DNA of 64,000 bases from Plutella xylostella (lineage: Eukaryota > Arthropoda > Insecta > Lepidoptera > Plutellidae), in the NCBI RefSeq assembly GCF_932276165.1, contig NC_063999.1:2854501-2918500 (forward strand). Direction: 5' to 3'. A program made the position numbers and the translations under genes. Within the stretch, counting starts at the first letter, position 1; the number at the start of each line of letters is the position of its first letter. Below the pieces are notes generated by a model, which ran no database searches, was not told where the DNA came from, and was given only the letters and a program-made list of their open reading frames with translations. Positions 51,385-62,700 of this stretch are shown here, piece after piece.

Positions 51385-54300
51385 CTAGAAGTCGCGCGGC
51401 CGCGAGCGCGGCGCCCCGCCTGCTTTGGGCACGCGCCGTGTACGCATCTCGCGGTCCACCTGGGGGGAGGTGGAACGTTAGTTTAACTGCATTATTTGCA
51501 CTTAGATAATCATTGATCAATGAAGAAAGAAAACAATAATGCACATTTAATTTGCGTCCTTGGCGCCCACCTGCGATTACTTCAGCTCATCCTCCTACTT
51601 CTACTACCCGCCTCTAGATTCGAGTAGCTTCCAGCTCCTCGAGTCTCTGCTTCTTCTTAGCGCATCGGTGACAAAAACAATAACGTCAGGCGATGACTAT
51701 CCAGGTTGAGCCAGCCGCCGCTTTAATACATCCTCACGAGTTCTCTATCCACCTCCTTCTAGAGTCTGCGTTTACCAGTTCAGTGCCCAGTGCGTTCGTC
51801 TCTACTAGTTCTCACACTTCCTCTAACCTCCATTACCCCCCACTAACCTCCAGCTCCTCGAGCCGCTGCGTCAGCGCCAGCTTCTGCTGCACGGCGAGAC
51901 GCAGCAGCTGGTTGAGGGTCTTCATCTCCTCCCTCCCCCCCCACTCACCTCCCTCCCTCCACTCACCTCCAGCTCCTCGAGCCGCTGCGTCAGCGCCAGC
52001 TTCTGCTGCACGGCGAGACGCAGCAGCTGGTTGAGGGTCTTCATCTCCTCCCTCCCCCCCCACTCACCTCCCTCCCTCCACTCACCTCCAGCTCCTCGAG
52101 CCGCTGCGTCAGCGCCAGCTTCTGCTGCACGGCGAGACGCAGCAGCTGGTTGAGGGTCTTCATCTCCTCCCTCCCCCCCCCCCACTCACCTCCCTCCCTC
52201 CACTCACCTCCAGCTCCTCGAGCCGCTGCGTCAGCGCCAGCTTCTGCTGCACGGCGAGACGCAGCAGCTGGTTGAGGGTCTTCATCTCCTCCCTCCCCCC
52301 CACTCACCTCCCTCCCTCCACTCACCTCCAGCTCCTCGAGCCGCTGCGTCAGCGCCAGCTTCTGCTGCACGGCGAGACGCAGCAGCTGGTTGAGGGTCTT
52401 CTTCTCCTCCTCGGCGCCGGCGAGCGCCTGCGTGAGCTCGTCCACTTGGGTCACGTACTCCTCGCAGCGCGCCGCGAACATCGCGCGGAGACCTGGGGGG
52501 ACGCGTTAGGGGTTAAGAACAGGTGATTTGGAGAGATAAATTAGATTGTAGGCGTGGCTAAATGTCATCATCATCACGACCCATAAAGATAAAGATAAAG
52601 AAACATTTATTCGACACATAGACAGCAACAACAACAAAAAGAAAAATACACACTTAAAGAAAAGAAATACATATACAAGATAACAAGGCCATCACATCTC
52701 CACTGCTGGGGCACGGGTCTCTTTCCAATGAAGGAAGGGATTTAAGGCCTAAATGTCATGTTATTTAATTTCGCGCTATTTTATTTATACAGGCGTGTTA
52801 TAATAATAACGTCACGGGCACGTATCAATTTTAATTACAATATAAATGTCATAATCCAAATTATAAAAAAACACATTGTTCATAGTTTATCCTTTTTGGT
52901 CCTTCGACCCTACATTGAACGAGTGATTTGTAGAAAGAACACCAAATAACTTACTTGAGAATGTGGCAGCATCTTCCTTGAGCAGCCGCAGCTCGTTCCT
53001 CAGCTTCAACATAGTCTCTGTGACTATCGTCTTCTCGGTCTCGTACTTGGACTTGAGGTTAGCCAGAGCGACCTCTGCGGTGTTCTTGTTTGACTTGAGA
53101 ACCGTGCGAAGAGTGGCTATCTGTTCGCGCTTGGTGGATAACAGAGATTTTAGCTTGATGACTTGCTCTTGTAGTTCGGCCATTTCGGCGCCGCGCTCCT
53201 CCGTTTCCATGACTGTGGGCGAGAAGTTTTGAGGTTAGAGGTTAGATTATGGACTAATAAAATACTTCACACTGTATACTGTAGTTACTTCTTTAGATAT
53301 AAGGATAGACAACATTCTCACTTTGCAGTGCCCAATATGGGTAATCAAGTATTAAGCACATCCCTATATTTAAGATAATGTACACTTGATTGCAATAAAT
53401 ATTTTGATTTTGATTTAGTAAAAAAACATATTTTTGTCTACGAAAACGTATCTACTCTACTGTACAGCTCTAAACCAAACTACAAGTACGTTACTTACCG
53501 TAGATACTATCTAATTAACAAAAAAACGTTATAATTTCCCTTACGTAATTAATAGAAAACTTCTTAAATCATAGTATATACTGCAACATTAAAACACAAG
53601 TCATAAGCCTGGCTTTGATCGATTCTTTCAAGCTGTTAAATTTAGTCGTATTCTTGCTCTGATGTACGAGTAATCTTCGACTTGTCAGGAGTTGTCGGAC
53701 CATAGCGTCCTTCCATAGTGCATGTACGTTTACATCTTGCCTGGGAGAATATTCGCCGGTTAAACTTACACTAGCTTTCCTATTCAAGGGACTATTACTT
53801 CTAAGGCTTGTGAACGTAGGGTTCAATCTTCTGCGGTCTAGACTATGCCTGGTCCATGTCAAATTGCAGTCTTCTACTGGCGTTGTAGCGGTAGATTTTT
53901 GCTCAAAGTAATGAGCTATTTCTTTAACTGATCGTCCGCTACACACTAACTCTGTCTGTTTGTCACATTTATTACCCATCTCTTGTGCATAAAGCTGCAA
54001 CATTAAGTTTTGTAATTTCCTCTTAGTGTCGGCTACTCTTAACTTATTGTTGGTCAGTTCCTTTAGTTTCTTTATAGAGTATGGACCTTTCGACTTGACG
54101 GAGTAGTGGGCGTCTGAGGAAGGATGAGGACACGAGTTAAAGGGAACTGGGAAGATGGTAGGTTAGGGAGAGTGAAGGTTGGTAGGAGATTTAAGACGGA
54201 AAAATGTACGTTAAAATAGCGAATATGTTTTGAGGATTTCGAGGAAGAATATCTCTGTGTCTCTGGGTACGTACCGGGCTGGTGTCTCTGGGTACGTACC

Positions 54301-57300
54301 GGGCTGGTGTCTCTGGGTACGTACCGGGCTGGTGTCTCTGGGTACGTACCGGGCTGGTGTCTCTGGGTACGTACCGGGCTGGTGTCGGTGTCTCTGGGTA
54401 CGTACCGGGCTGGTGTCGGTGTCGTGAGTCGAGCGCGGTGTCGAGCTGGGCGCGCAGGTGCGTGAGCTGGTCCAGCAGCGTGTCGGCGGAGCGCGCCACG
54501 GCGCCGGCGCAGCGCAGGCCCGACAGCTCGCCGGCGGCTAGGGATAGGGCCTCGTCTTCCGCTGTTCGGTCTTCTGTGCCGGATACTGGGGAAGAGGAAA
54601 TCAATGTAAAGATTAAGAAGAAGTTTTGGTTGTGATAGTTAGTGACACGTGTGAAATGTTTGACAAAAACAAACGTCAGTAGAGAGATACTAATTGAAAC
54701 ACTGTAATCGAGCGTGCCATTGCCAATGATAGCTCAGACAAGAGTCGTCCGTCCTTATACAAACACGCACAGAAGCGGCATCACTCATCACTCACCGTCG
54801 CTCTGTCCGGCGTGTTCCAGCAACAGTCTCTGCGGCTACGTGTAATTTATAGCGCACATCTGGTGGTATATCTGAGCGAGAGTCTCCAACGTCAGCGCCG
54901 GTGGAATATAGTCCAAGAACAAGGGTAGGTATACCTTGTTTCACGGAGAAAGTCATTTGATACAAACAAAAACTACCCTTATTCGAATGTAATAAGGATT
55001 CTGTCAGATGTCTTTCCCCGTGAAACAAGGTATAGATATCTTACCGTCGCTCTGTCCGGCGTGTTCCAGCAGCAGTCTCTGCGGTTGAGTGCCGTTGATG
55101 GCGCACACGTGGTGGTAGATCTGAGCGAGGGTCTCTAACGAAAGCGTCGGTGGATTATAGTCCAAGAACAAGATAGATAGATAGATATCCATCTTCCCGT
55201 CTCCACTGTAATCCCTTTTACCATAATAACTTACAGTGTTCTGACAACATACGCATAGACGCTATAAAACTCACCATCTGTCTGTCCGGCGTGCTCCAGC
55301 AACAGTCTCTGCGGCTGGGTGCCGTTGATAGCACACACGTGGTGGTAGATCTGAGCGAGGGTCTCCGCGGCTGAAGACAGGGCGGGCGCGGCCGTGGCCA
55401 GCGCGCGACCCGCTCCTGGGAAGGTAATGAAAAGGAAATTAATTGTAGAAAGTTAGTTACAGAATTTAGGTATGCTGTAGTATCGATAGACATGGTGGCC
55501 TTGCACTTAAGTTAGAAAGTAATTTAACCATAATTGTGAGGGACAGTGTTGGTTGCTACTTTTCATCATTATTCCACTGCCTTGGAGAGAAGCGCCGCAA
55601 TCCGAATAAATTGTAATATTATAAAGGCTAGCACGGGGCGCAATTAAGACGTGACAAAAGTTTTGCATCGCGCTCACTTACATCGCGCAGCCTCAATAGG
55701 GAATATGCAAGCGATTCAAATAATGGTCAAATATAATTTTTAAAAAACTTTCTTATTTCAGAATTATACCTCAATCAATATTTTTGATTATAATTATTTT
55801 TGAGCGAGTAAATAATTGTTGAAAAGTACAAAAAACTTCGGTAACTTTAAATCTTTGAAACGCTGGATTTTCTGAAAGCGGATGTGACGACATGTCGCCG
55901 CAGTCTGAATAATTTGAAAGATCAAATATAATGTAAAAGTTTTAAATCTAGCCTGCCACAGTGCCTGAAGACCAAGGTTTTCAACCAGTGTGTGCTGCCT
56001 ACCCTCACTTACGGTGCCGAAACATGGACGCTCACAAAGACATGCATGCACAAAATTAAAGTAGCACAACGAGCCATGGAGCGCACCATGCTAGGCATCT
56101 CGCTCGTGGACCGTATCCCGAACGTAGAAATTAGACGCAGGACAAAGGTTGAAGACGTTGGGAGACGGATCACGAAGCTGAAGTGGAGATGGGCAGGGCA
56201 TCTGGCAAGGCGGGAAGACGGCAGATGGACCAAGGCAGTGTCGGAGTGGTGGCCAAGGGAGGGACGGCGATCAGTCGGTAGACCGCCGACCCGTTGGTCC
56301 GATGACATTAGGAGAGTGACTGGACCAAACTGGATGAGTGTAGCACAGGACCGTGGGACTTGGCATAACATGGAGGAGGCCTATACCCTGCAGTGGGTTG
56401 ACATAGGCTGATGATGATGATGATGATGATGATGAATGTAAAAGAACTTATCCGAAAGATATAGAACATAAACATACCTCCAGCCAGAGTAGTCAACAGC
56501 TGGTTGTCAGCCGTAAACGCGGCGCACTTCACCTCCGCCTCGGCCAGCCTATCACTGAGCTGCGCCAACTCCGCTCGAGCAATGGACGCGGCCGTGGCGT
56601 CGGGCGGCGGCATGGCGGCTTGGACCTCAGCCAATAGGGCGGCGAGTTTGCTGAGCTCCGTGCCGGACACCTGCCACCAGGTCAGCCAGCGGGCGGCTTT
56701 GGATGAGATTGTGCCGTCTTTCTGTTGCTCTTCCTGTTGGGAGGGAAATTTGGTTAGTATTTTAACGTGGCCCGTAGTCGTTGGATCGAAGGATTTCAGA
56801 AATAGATGTGAGATGTCCCCACATATTTATTTATTTATATTTAATTACTTTTTTTCTACAAGTGTTGTGGTACGAAAAAAAACCTTATTCTTGTGTACAA
56901 ATAAAGAATATTCTATCTATCTATCTATCTATCTTTACAATATAAACTTTGTTGGTCACGTGACTTTTTTACTATGGAGTGAAAATATTTTTTTTGCTAA
57001 TTTCAAAAACTCGTAGAACAAAAGTACTTCAGAATGACCACCTGAGTCTCCCGCTTTCGGCTTAGTATAAGGTATAGTATATAATAATCCCTTTTTGCAA
57101 CGCCCAGTATAGGTTACCTCGTTCTTGGTGCTGGTCTGTATCAGCAGCAGCGCGGCGCAGCGGCTGGCGGCGCGCTGCAGGCCGGCGACTTTTGTTCTAC
57201 GAGTTTTGAAAATACACGGAAAAAAACTCGGTCACGTGACTTTTTTACTACAGAGAGAAAAACTTTTTTTTAGCGAATTTCAGAAACTTGTAGAACAAAC

Positions 57301-59756
57301 GTCGTTCAGAATGACTAGGTACCTGAGTCATCCCATTTTCGCTTAGTATACCTACCCTTTTTGCAACACCCAGTAGACACATTGGTACAAGACGGTTCAC
57401 TTGACCGAATGAGTCATGCGTGCTTGATGCGCGGTTCACCAAATGAGTCGTGTGGGTGAATGTGCAACACCCTGTATAAGTTACCTCGTTCTTGGTGGCT
57501 GTCTGTATCTGCAGCAGCGCGCTGCAGCGGCTGGCGGCGCGCTGCAGGCCGGCGCGCAGCGTGGCCGCCGCCGCGCCCGCCGCCTCCGCCGCCGCCTGGC
57601 TGCCGCGCATGCTCGCTGACAGTTGTTGCTGGGGGGGTAATGGTGTTGGGGTTAGATTTTGAATAGAAAGAAAGAAAGAAAAACCATTTATTTAGAGCAA
57701 CACGATTCCATGTTACTATATCAAAATACACCAGCTATTTTGATATAGTAACAAGGAATCGATCATCATCATAGATGAAGGCAATGGCTAGTGAAAGCAG
57801 GTTGCAATGGTGGGTAGGTACTGGAAGCGCATAAGAGACGAAGAAAAATCTATTTATAGCCAAAGATCTTCAACCAGTGCTTCCTGCCTTCAAGACGCTC
57901 AACTCCCTACAAAGGGTCAATATCTCGAAGGCGCGTCATTAGTTAGTGTGTGCTGTTAATTTAGTAACTGGTTTCGCGGTAATCGAACGATTGTTGACAG
58001 ACGAATAGCATACGAAATGACGAGATACCTAAATTTCATCCGTCAATTTCGGTACCTTGCACAATACACATTGAATTCAAAACCCATAACGAAACTCACG
58101 TTCTCAGTATGCGCCTGCTCCAGCTGCTTCTCGAGACGCGTGATCTCGTGCAGATGCACCTCGGAGAACAGGTCCGCGTGGTGGTCCATGGCCAGCTCCG
58201 CCGAGCCGCCCGCCGAGCCCTCCTCGTCGCCGCCCTCCTCGCCCATACCTAAGGGGTATAGGGGTGGTTATTGTGTGTTGTGATGAGTGCATCAGATGAG
58301 CTAGCACTTTAAGACGTGACAAAAGTTTTGCATCGCACTCACTCACATCGCACAGCCTCAAGAGCGAGCGCGACGGACCATGCTCGCCCTTCAGGGTTAT
58401 TTTGGTGTGGACGCTTGGTCTGTTTACGCCCATAGCTGGCAACTTGTTAATGTGTATGTTACGATGAGTGGAGGGTCGCTAATGGTCAATTTCGTTAACA
58501 CGAGAAATATGATGGTATGGTCGTATGAGTCCGGTTGATGCCTGGATGGAATACTTCTTGGACAACTGCCGACTATTGCCTATTGAACAAGTAAAGGGAT
58601 TTTATTCGTAGAGAAAGCAAAATTATGTTAGTAAAATATCATTCTGTTTCATGTAAGTGCTAAGTTCATAAGGTCACTAAATTGTTTTTTTATTAAACAA
58701 TAGAGCAAGTACTAATTCAATTCAATATGAGAATGCGGGTGGCCAATCACACCCACACTATCACCGGAAGCATTTAATTCACCCCCCACTTACCTCGTAT
58801 ACTGTAGGCCAAGTTGGTGATATTATACGCGGCCTCTCTGCTGAGGTGTGCATCGAGCTCTTTCTTGGCTGCGAATTTAGCTTCTCTCTCCGCTTGCAGC
58901 GCTTCGAGCGCTTCAGCCAGCTGTCGTTCAGCGATTCGGCGCAGCGCTGCGGTTTCATCCGCGGCGGCTCGGGCATTCTCCGCCTCTTCACGGTATTGAC
59001 GGACTTCATGCTTCAAACCCTCGAACTCGACCTGTAAAACGAACAAATCCATTTTGAATTCAGAACGTTGGCAGAAAAAGAAGTAAAACTGTTTGCGGAG
59101 CAAGCAGGCCGGCGGTTAATTTGATTTATTGTGTCCACGCTTTGGCAACAGTTGCGTGCGATCTGGTGATTAAGATAGCTAAGTTATTAGATAATTACTG
59201 GGATATTTGGACAGATGCACAAATAAATAATGAAGAAGCGTATACAGTTGAGATTTTTATCAGTCCGACGTCATAAATAAAATCATGCCCGCGTGTTTGA
59301 GCTTGTGACTCACTGAGACTATCTGCAAATTCAATAAACGCCAAATCAGATTTTTATTTTATTATATTTATATTAATATTTACGTACTAGTCTCTACTTA
59401 TTCGTCCATAACTTGCGCCTTGATATAGGACAGTACATATGAAATACTAACCTAAAAAGACCTCCACGCTTCACTAGTAATCGCTGCTTCTCCACTGTCC
59501 CTAGATACCGCTAAACACCATAGACACTAACCTGCGAAGACCTCAGCGCCGACACTTGTTTCTGCAGCGATATATTCTCATCCTCCAGATCAGCAATATC
59601 CACCAGCAGCCGCTGCTCCCGCTGCCGGGCCTCCCTCAGCTCTCCTCGTAGTGCTGCTCTCTCGCTCTCTCTCGTGGCCTTGTCGGCTCCCAGTTCTGAG
59701 CTCTCGTTGAGCAGGCGGTCTCGCTCGCTCACCACGCGCTCCAGCTCGTGACGTAG
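51385..59756 (-). CDS. BicD: Bicaudal-D orthologue, C-terminal ten exons (N-terminus beyond right edge)
   Basis: Exons on minus: 59532-59756, 58794-59031, 58100-58248, 57485-57628, 56478-56733, 55275-55415, 54406-54585, 52955-53212, 52326-52492 and 51385-51459. All are GT-AG and in phase, giving 610 codons and a TAG at 51385-51387. Matches to the family include DENISLQKQVSALR, VEFEGLKHEVRQYREE, AERQLAEALEALQAERE, ETLAQIYHHVC, IKLKSLLSTKREQIATLR, NTAEVALANLKSKYE and FAARCEEYVTQVDEL plus NQLLRLAVQQKLALTQRLEELE. Bicaudal-D is a coiled-coil adaptor that links dynein-dynactin to cargo. The last exons encode the cargo-binding third coiled coil that contacts Rab6 and, in flies, Egalitarian. The first coiled coil and start codon are not in the window. 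The 3' parts of four exons are tandemly copied downstream. Confidence 0.95.
51842..52492 (-). repeat. BicD penultimate exon with four downstream copies (118-122 bp)
   Basis: The working exon is 52326-52492. Copies of its last 75 nt or so plus donor CTGGAG/GTGAGTGG end at 52208, 52086, 51967 and 51848 (the last has GTTAGTGG). Poly-C runs of 7 to 10 separate the units and vary their length. None of the copies includes the acceptor or exon 5' half. Confidence 0.93.
52493..52954. other. BicD intron with LINE-type tail fragments
   Basis: ATAAAGATAAAGATAAAGAA (from about 52580) and CATCACATCTCCACTGCTGG (from about 52691), followed by GGGCACGGGTCTC, are common 3' pieces of lepidopteran retroelements. 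No coding sequence was seen. Confidence 0.4.
53371..53416 (+). repeat. LINE-type 3' tail
   Basis: TGCAATAAATATTTTGATTTTGATTT resembles the tails of non-LTR elements in Lepidoptera. Only a short piece is present, in a BicD intron. Confidence 0.35.
53569..54113 (-). CDS. Candidate alternative terminal exon of BicD (about 180 residues)
   Basis: An acceptor TTCCTCAG ends at 54114 on the minus strand and is followed by a frame open to the TGA at 53569-53571. The acceptor is phase 1, the same phase as the donor of the upstream BicD exon (54406-54585), so splicing in frame is possible. The product would start DAHYSVKSKGPYSIKKLKEL and contain RSVKEIAHYFEQK and HALWKDAMVRQLLTSRRLL. I do not recognise the sequence in any family. 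If used, it would give a BicD form lacking the third coiled coil. An internal GTAAGT (about 53765) might instead make it a cassette exon. It could also be a remnant of an unrelated gene. Confidence 0.45.
54257..54420 (-). repeat. BicD minisatellite: 25-bp unit carrying a splice donor
   Basis: Six units contain the palindrome GGTACGTACC. On the minus strand each reads CAGCCCG/GTACGTACCC, so each contains the donor that ends exon 54406-54585. Exon-side ends fall at 54406, 54375, 54350, 54325, 54300 and 54275. The period is 25 bp, with one step of 31 bp caused by an extra GGTGTC. Confidence 0.9.
54796..55415 (-). repeat. BicD exon 55275-55415 with two downstream copies
   Basis: The working exon encodes ETLAQIYHHVCAINGTQPQR. 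Copies of its 3' half with intact donors end at 55045 (GTAAGA) and 54796 (GTGAGT). The spacings are 230 and 249 bp. Their 5' sides show a shared AT-rich piece (GATTATAGTCCAAGAACAAG) and no acceptor. A foldback element lies between the two copies. Confidence 0.9.
54927..55036. mobile_element. Foldback MITE, about 110 bp
   Basis: The left arm TATACCTTGTTTCACGGAGA is the inverse of the right arm TTTCCCCGTGAAACAAGGTA with one or two changes. It lies between two copies of the duplicated BicD exon. The flanking TA suggests a Tc1/mariner-type target site. Confidence 0.65.
55644..55700 (+). repeat. Dispersed TTAAGACGTGAC repeat, copy 2
   Basis: This copy is homologous to 9958-10021 and 58309-58380. 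It begins AATTAAGACGTGACAAAAG and ends near CAGCCTCAATAGG. Confidence 0.6.
55940..56434 (+). mobile_element. RTE-type LINE 3' fragment with (TGA)n tail
   Basis: The plus frame encodes TYGAETWTLTK, MLGISLVDRIPN, HLARREDGRWTKAV and GRPPTRWSDDIRR, the C-terminus of an RTE reverse transcriptase. A (TGA)n tail follows. The direct repeat AATGTAAAAG (55930-55939 and 56435-56444) proves the insertion, in a BicD intron. Confidence 0.92.
57118..57628 (-). repeat. BicD exon 57485-57628 with a downstream partial copy, 367 bp apart
   Basis: The copy (about 57118-57189) repeats the last 70 nt of the exon (CTGCAGCGCGCCGCCAGCCG on minus) and the donor GAG/GTAACCTATA. The intron following each copy is also duplicated (GGTCACGTGACTTTTTTACT at about 56955 and 57229). 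Confidence 0.85.
57704..57760. repeat. Near-perfect 25-bp hairpin with 7-nt loop
   Basis: The arms 57704-57728 and 57736-57760 (GATTCC.TGTTACTATATC... and its complement) pair with one mismatch around the loop CACCAGC. The hairpin follows an (AAAG)n stretch that may be a retroelement tail. It could be a small RNA precursor or MITE remnant. Confidence 0.6.
58309..58380 (+). repeat. Dispersed TTAAGACGTGAC repeat, copy 3
   Basis: This copy starts CTTTAAGACGTGACAAAAG and continues to GAGCGAGCGCGACGG. It is homologous to the copies at 9958 and 55644. Confidence 0.6.
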
Positions 59757-62700
59757 CTGAAAGGGAGGATGGGTGTTAGAGAGTGGACATGGAGGGGTTG
59801 TTGTTTGAACACAAGGGTGACTTTGTGTCAGTGAGGGGAGATAAACCTATACCATATCCATTTTAAGATATCGACGAGAGATTCTTAATCAATATTAGTA
59901 CAATGTTTTCATTCAAATATGATTAATAAACCCTGTCCTACCTACTAGTGTTTTTTTTATTGATTCCCTTTCATTTATCTTGCTCGTTAAAATTATATCC
60001 AAACTACTCTGAAATGTTCATTCATTCATTAGGCAGAAATAAGACCACATTGGAGTTATTCTAGACTTCCCTCAAAATAAACTTATTTTGGTAAAGATTT
60101 TCCAGTGCAAAAGTAGGTACAACTAACGTCACGTCTTCTCACCGCGTCTGATAAACTTAACGTGCACCGAATGCAGCGTCACGCACCGGCTCACGGCTAT
60201 GCAAATATGATAAACCCACGAGGGTTACTCCATACTGACGAAAAATTGACGAATATAACGTGAACGTGATAGAGTCGTGGCTCACTGCAGCACTACGAAA
60301 CTTAGTTTTTTGTCATAAAGAATGACCCCCAGCCACCAGCCGCTCTGCACTCTGATTATGTCACTATAATTATTATACATACTATTTACATACATTTGGG
60401 TATATAAAATCACGGTAGAAGACTTCGAGGATATAGTTAAGGAACTGTGACAGTCAAACTTATATAAATGAATTGATGAAATAATTTATGGCTGTGACAT
60501 CACTAAATTAGGATTTGTGCCTTTAGAATCGACATCTAAAAAGTTAACGTACAATGTGAAAACGCCTAACTAATTATCGGAAAAGACCAATTTTACTGCA
60601 CGTGTCATATATACGGTGTCTTCCACGAGTAGACCGTTTAATCATATTATTATATCACTATCATCTGCACTATAATTAGATTAGCGAGGCTGTGAAAAGA
60701 GCTGAAGGTTAATTAAACATTTATTTAACTTTCTAGGTGCTAATGTTATGCAGTCTAAGAGCATGTATGTATATAAATGATTTCTCCGGTGACTTGATCG
60801 TCTCTCCATAACTGAGAGAAGCGTGCATAGTTACGAAATCTCACAATTTAGTCCCCTAGTGGCTATATGTATAGTTACCCTGTAGAGGTTAGACTATCTA
60901 GGTAGTAATATAGTAATATATTTATTGCAACTATGTAAGTTTTACATTGGTCTTAATATTATGTACACATGGTCCTTAACATAGTGCCCTGTATCCTATT
61001 TTATGTTCACTGTTCCGCATCATTTGATAATACTCGTAAACAAACTAAGCTATTGTTAATCTTTTGTAAAGAGTATTTTAAAAAGATCCGCTTACTAGTG
61101 CCTAATCTCATTAGTAAGTATTAATCTACAGGAGGTACCTACTGGGTCCGGTTGGCGGGGCATTATTAACTACTCAGTGTTGTGGAAAGTTCAAACTAAC
61201 AAGTTTCAAAGCTTCGTAATGGAAATGTTATTTATTTAACGAAATGTCTTTAGTTGTACAGTCATACTACGAGCAAACGAGTCATTATTATGAGATGGTT
61301 ATACCCTAGTTTGTGATAATTCCATTGGGAGCGCGGGTTGGATAAATAAATTACTGAGAAAGACACCTGACACTTTAGAATGAAAACTGTAAAGCAATTT
61401 TCCTTTCAAATATATTTTATAACTACCCTCATAGACTACTGATATAAAATTAATTATATTTGAGCTTACAAACACCAACCGCTATCGGTTCTTCGGCATA
61501 TAAATGGTCGGCCCACCGCGCACCGTCAGCTTGCAGGTCTAAGAAGATCGCTTATTCAGATAAACTAACTTCAAGCAAAATACCTACAGAAAACCCTTTA
61601 ATGTCTTATCTTCAAACAATTCGATCTTTCTCAGTGCATACCCAACTCACTAATCTGGCGTGGTGTGCTTGCACAATGACTCACAGTCCAGATAATTGAG
61701 CGAGATGTCTGCACATGCGGTAAAAGATATGACCTAGCATGTACGGACGGAAGTCTTGGTCATTACCTCGCATGTTTACGTAGCCAGTTGCCAAAAAATA
61801 TTCAAGCTTTTTGGAAGAAAAATATCAGTAAAGGGTTTATGGAATTTGTTATTCTGTAAAAACCATTTCAGAAAGCAATTGTTTCAATTAATCAACACAT
61901 AATTTTGACCAATGGCTATGTAAATATATCAAACGACAAAAACGCATGGTCCACCTCAGCTAAGGCTATTGAAAAAATGAAATGGATATAGGTACTTAAG
62001 TAAAATTGTACTAACTAGATATAAGTAAAAATTGTAATAGATATAAGCAAAAATTTGAAAAGATGCTCGAGAAGTTTCTTTTGCCATTTCTTTCCTCCTC
62101 AATGACGGGGCCTTTGTGAAATGGTGGTAGATGACTATCGACAAATAATTGTAAAATTTTACGTCAATTAAACCATTTGACTTTGACTTTAACTTTATCT
62201 TAATTTGCAGTCCTCCCACACCCATGTCTATTCCATAAAGGTGTATTTTGGTAAATGGGAGGCATGACAGTCATGAGGTAACCGATTGTAACCAGATTAT
62301 TGCATGTGTAAATCTATACATCATATCATCATTTCGGAGGTAACCTCGGCGAAAAACGGCGTTTTATGGAAACACTATACGAAGACCAAACTAGCGTAGC
62401 CGAAAGTAAACCTGTAAATGGTAGTTGGATATGTTTGTGTCGCTGGCAGCCTGCCAGACCCCGCGATAGTGTCAACACTGGCCCATTATCAATGTAAACA
62501 CGCCTGGCCTGCCCAGTCTGCACTGTGCAGTACACACTATGTACAGTTTTACACAACATACACACATTACCTCCCCGTTCGCGTCGGTCATCGTACACTA
62601 TCACTGTAGCATTCCACTAGCACCCGAATCGAATAATTCACACGATCACACGCCGAAAAACACAATTACTTTCAGTACTTCTAACAAAAATGTAAGAGAT

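Noticed and set aside
50855..51388. 177-codon plus frame antisense to the end of BicD
   Set aside because: Its second half is the complement of the BicD last exon and 3' UTR, and composition gives no sign of a protein; GC content explains the open frame.
61460..62604. Frames of 79, 89 and 91 codons near the right end
   Set aside because: No recognisable domain or BicD similarity; one overlaps a likely LINE 3' tail.
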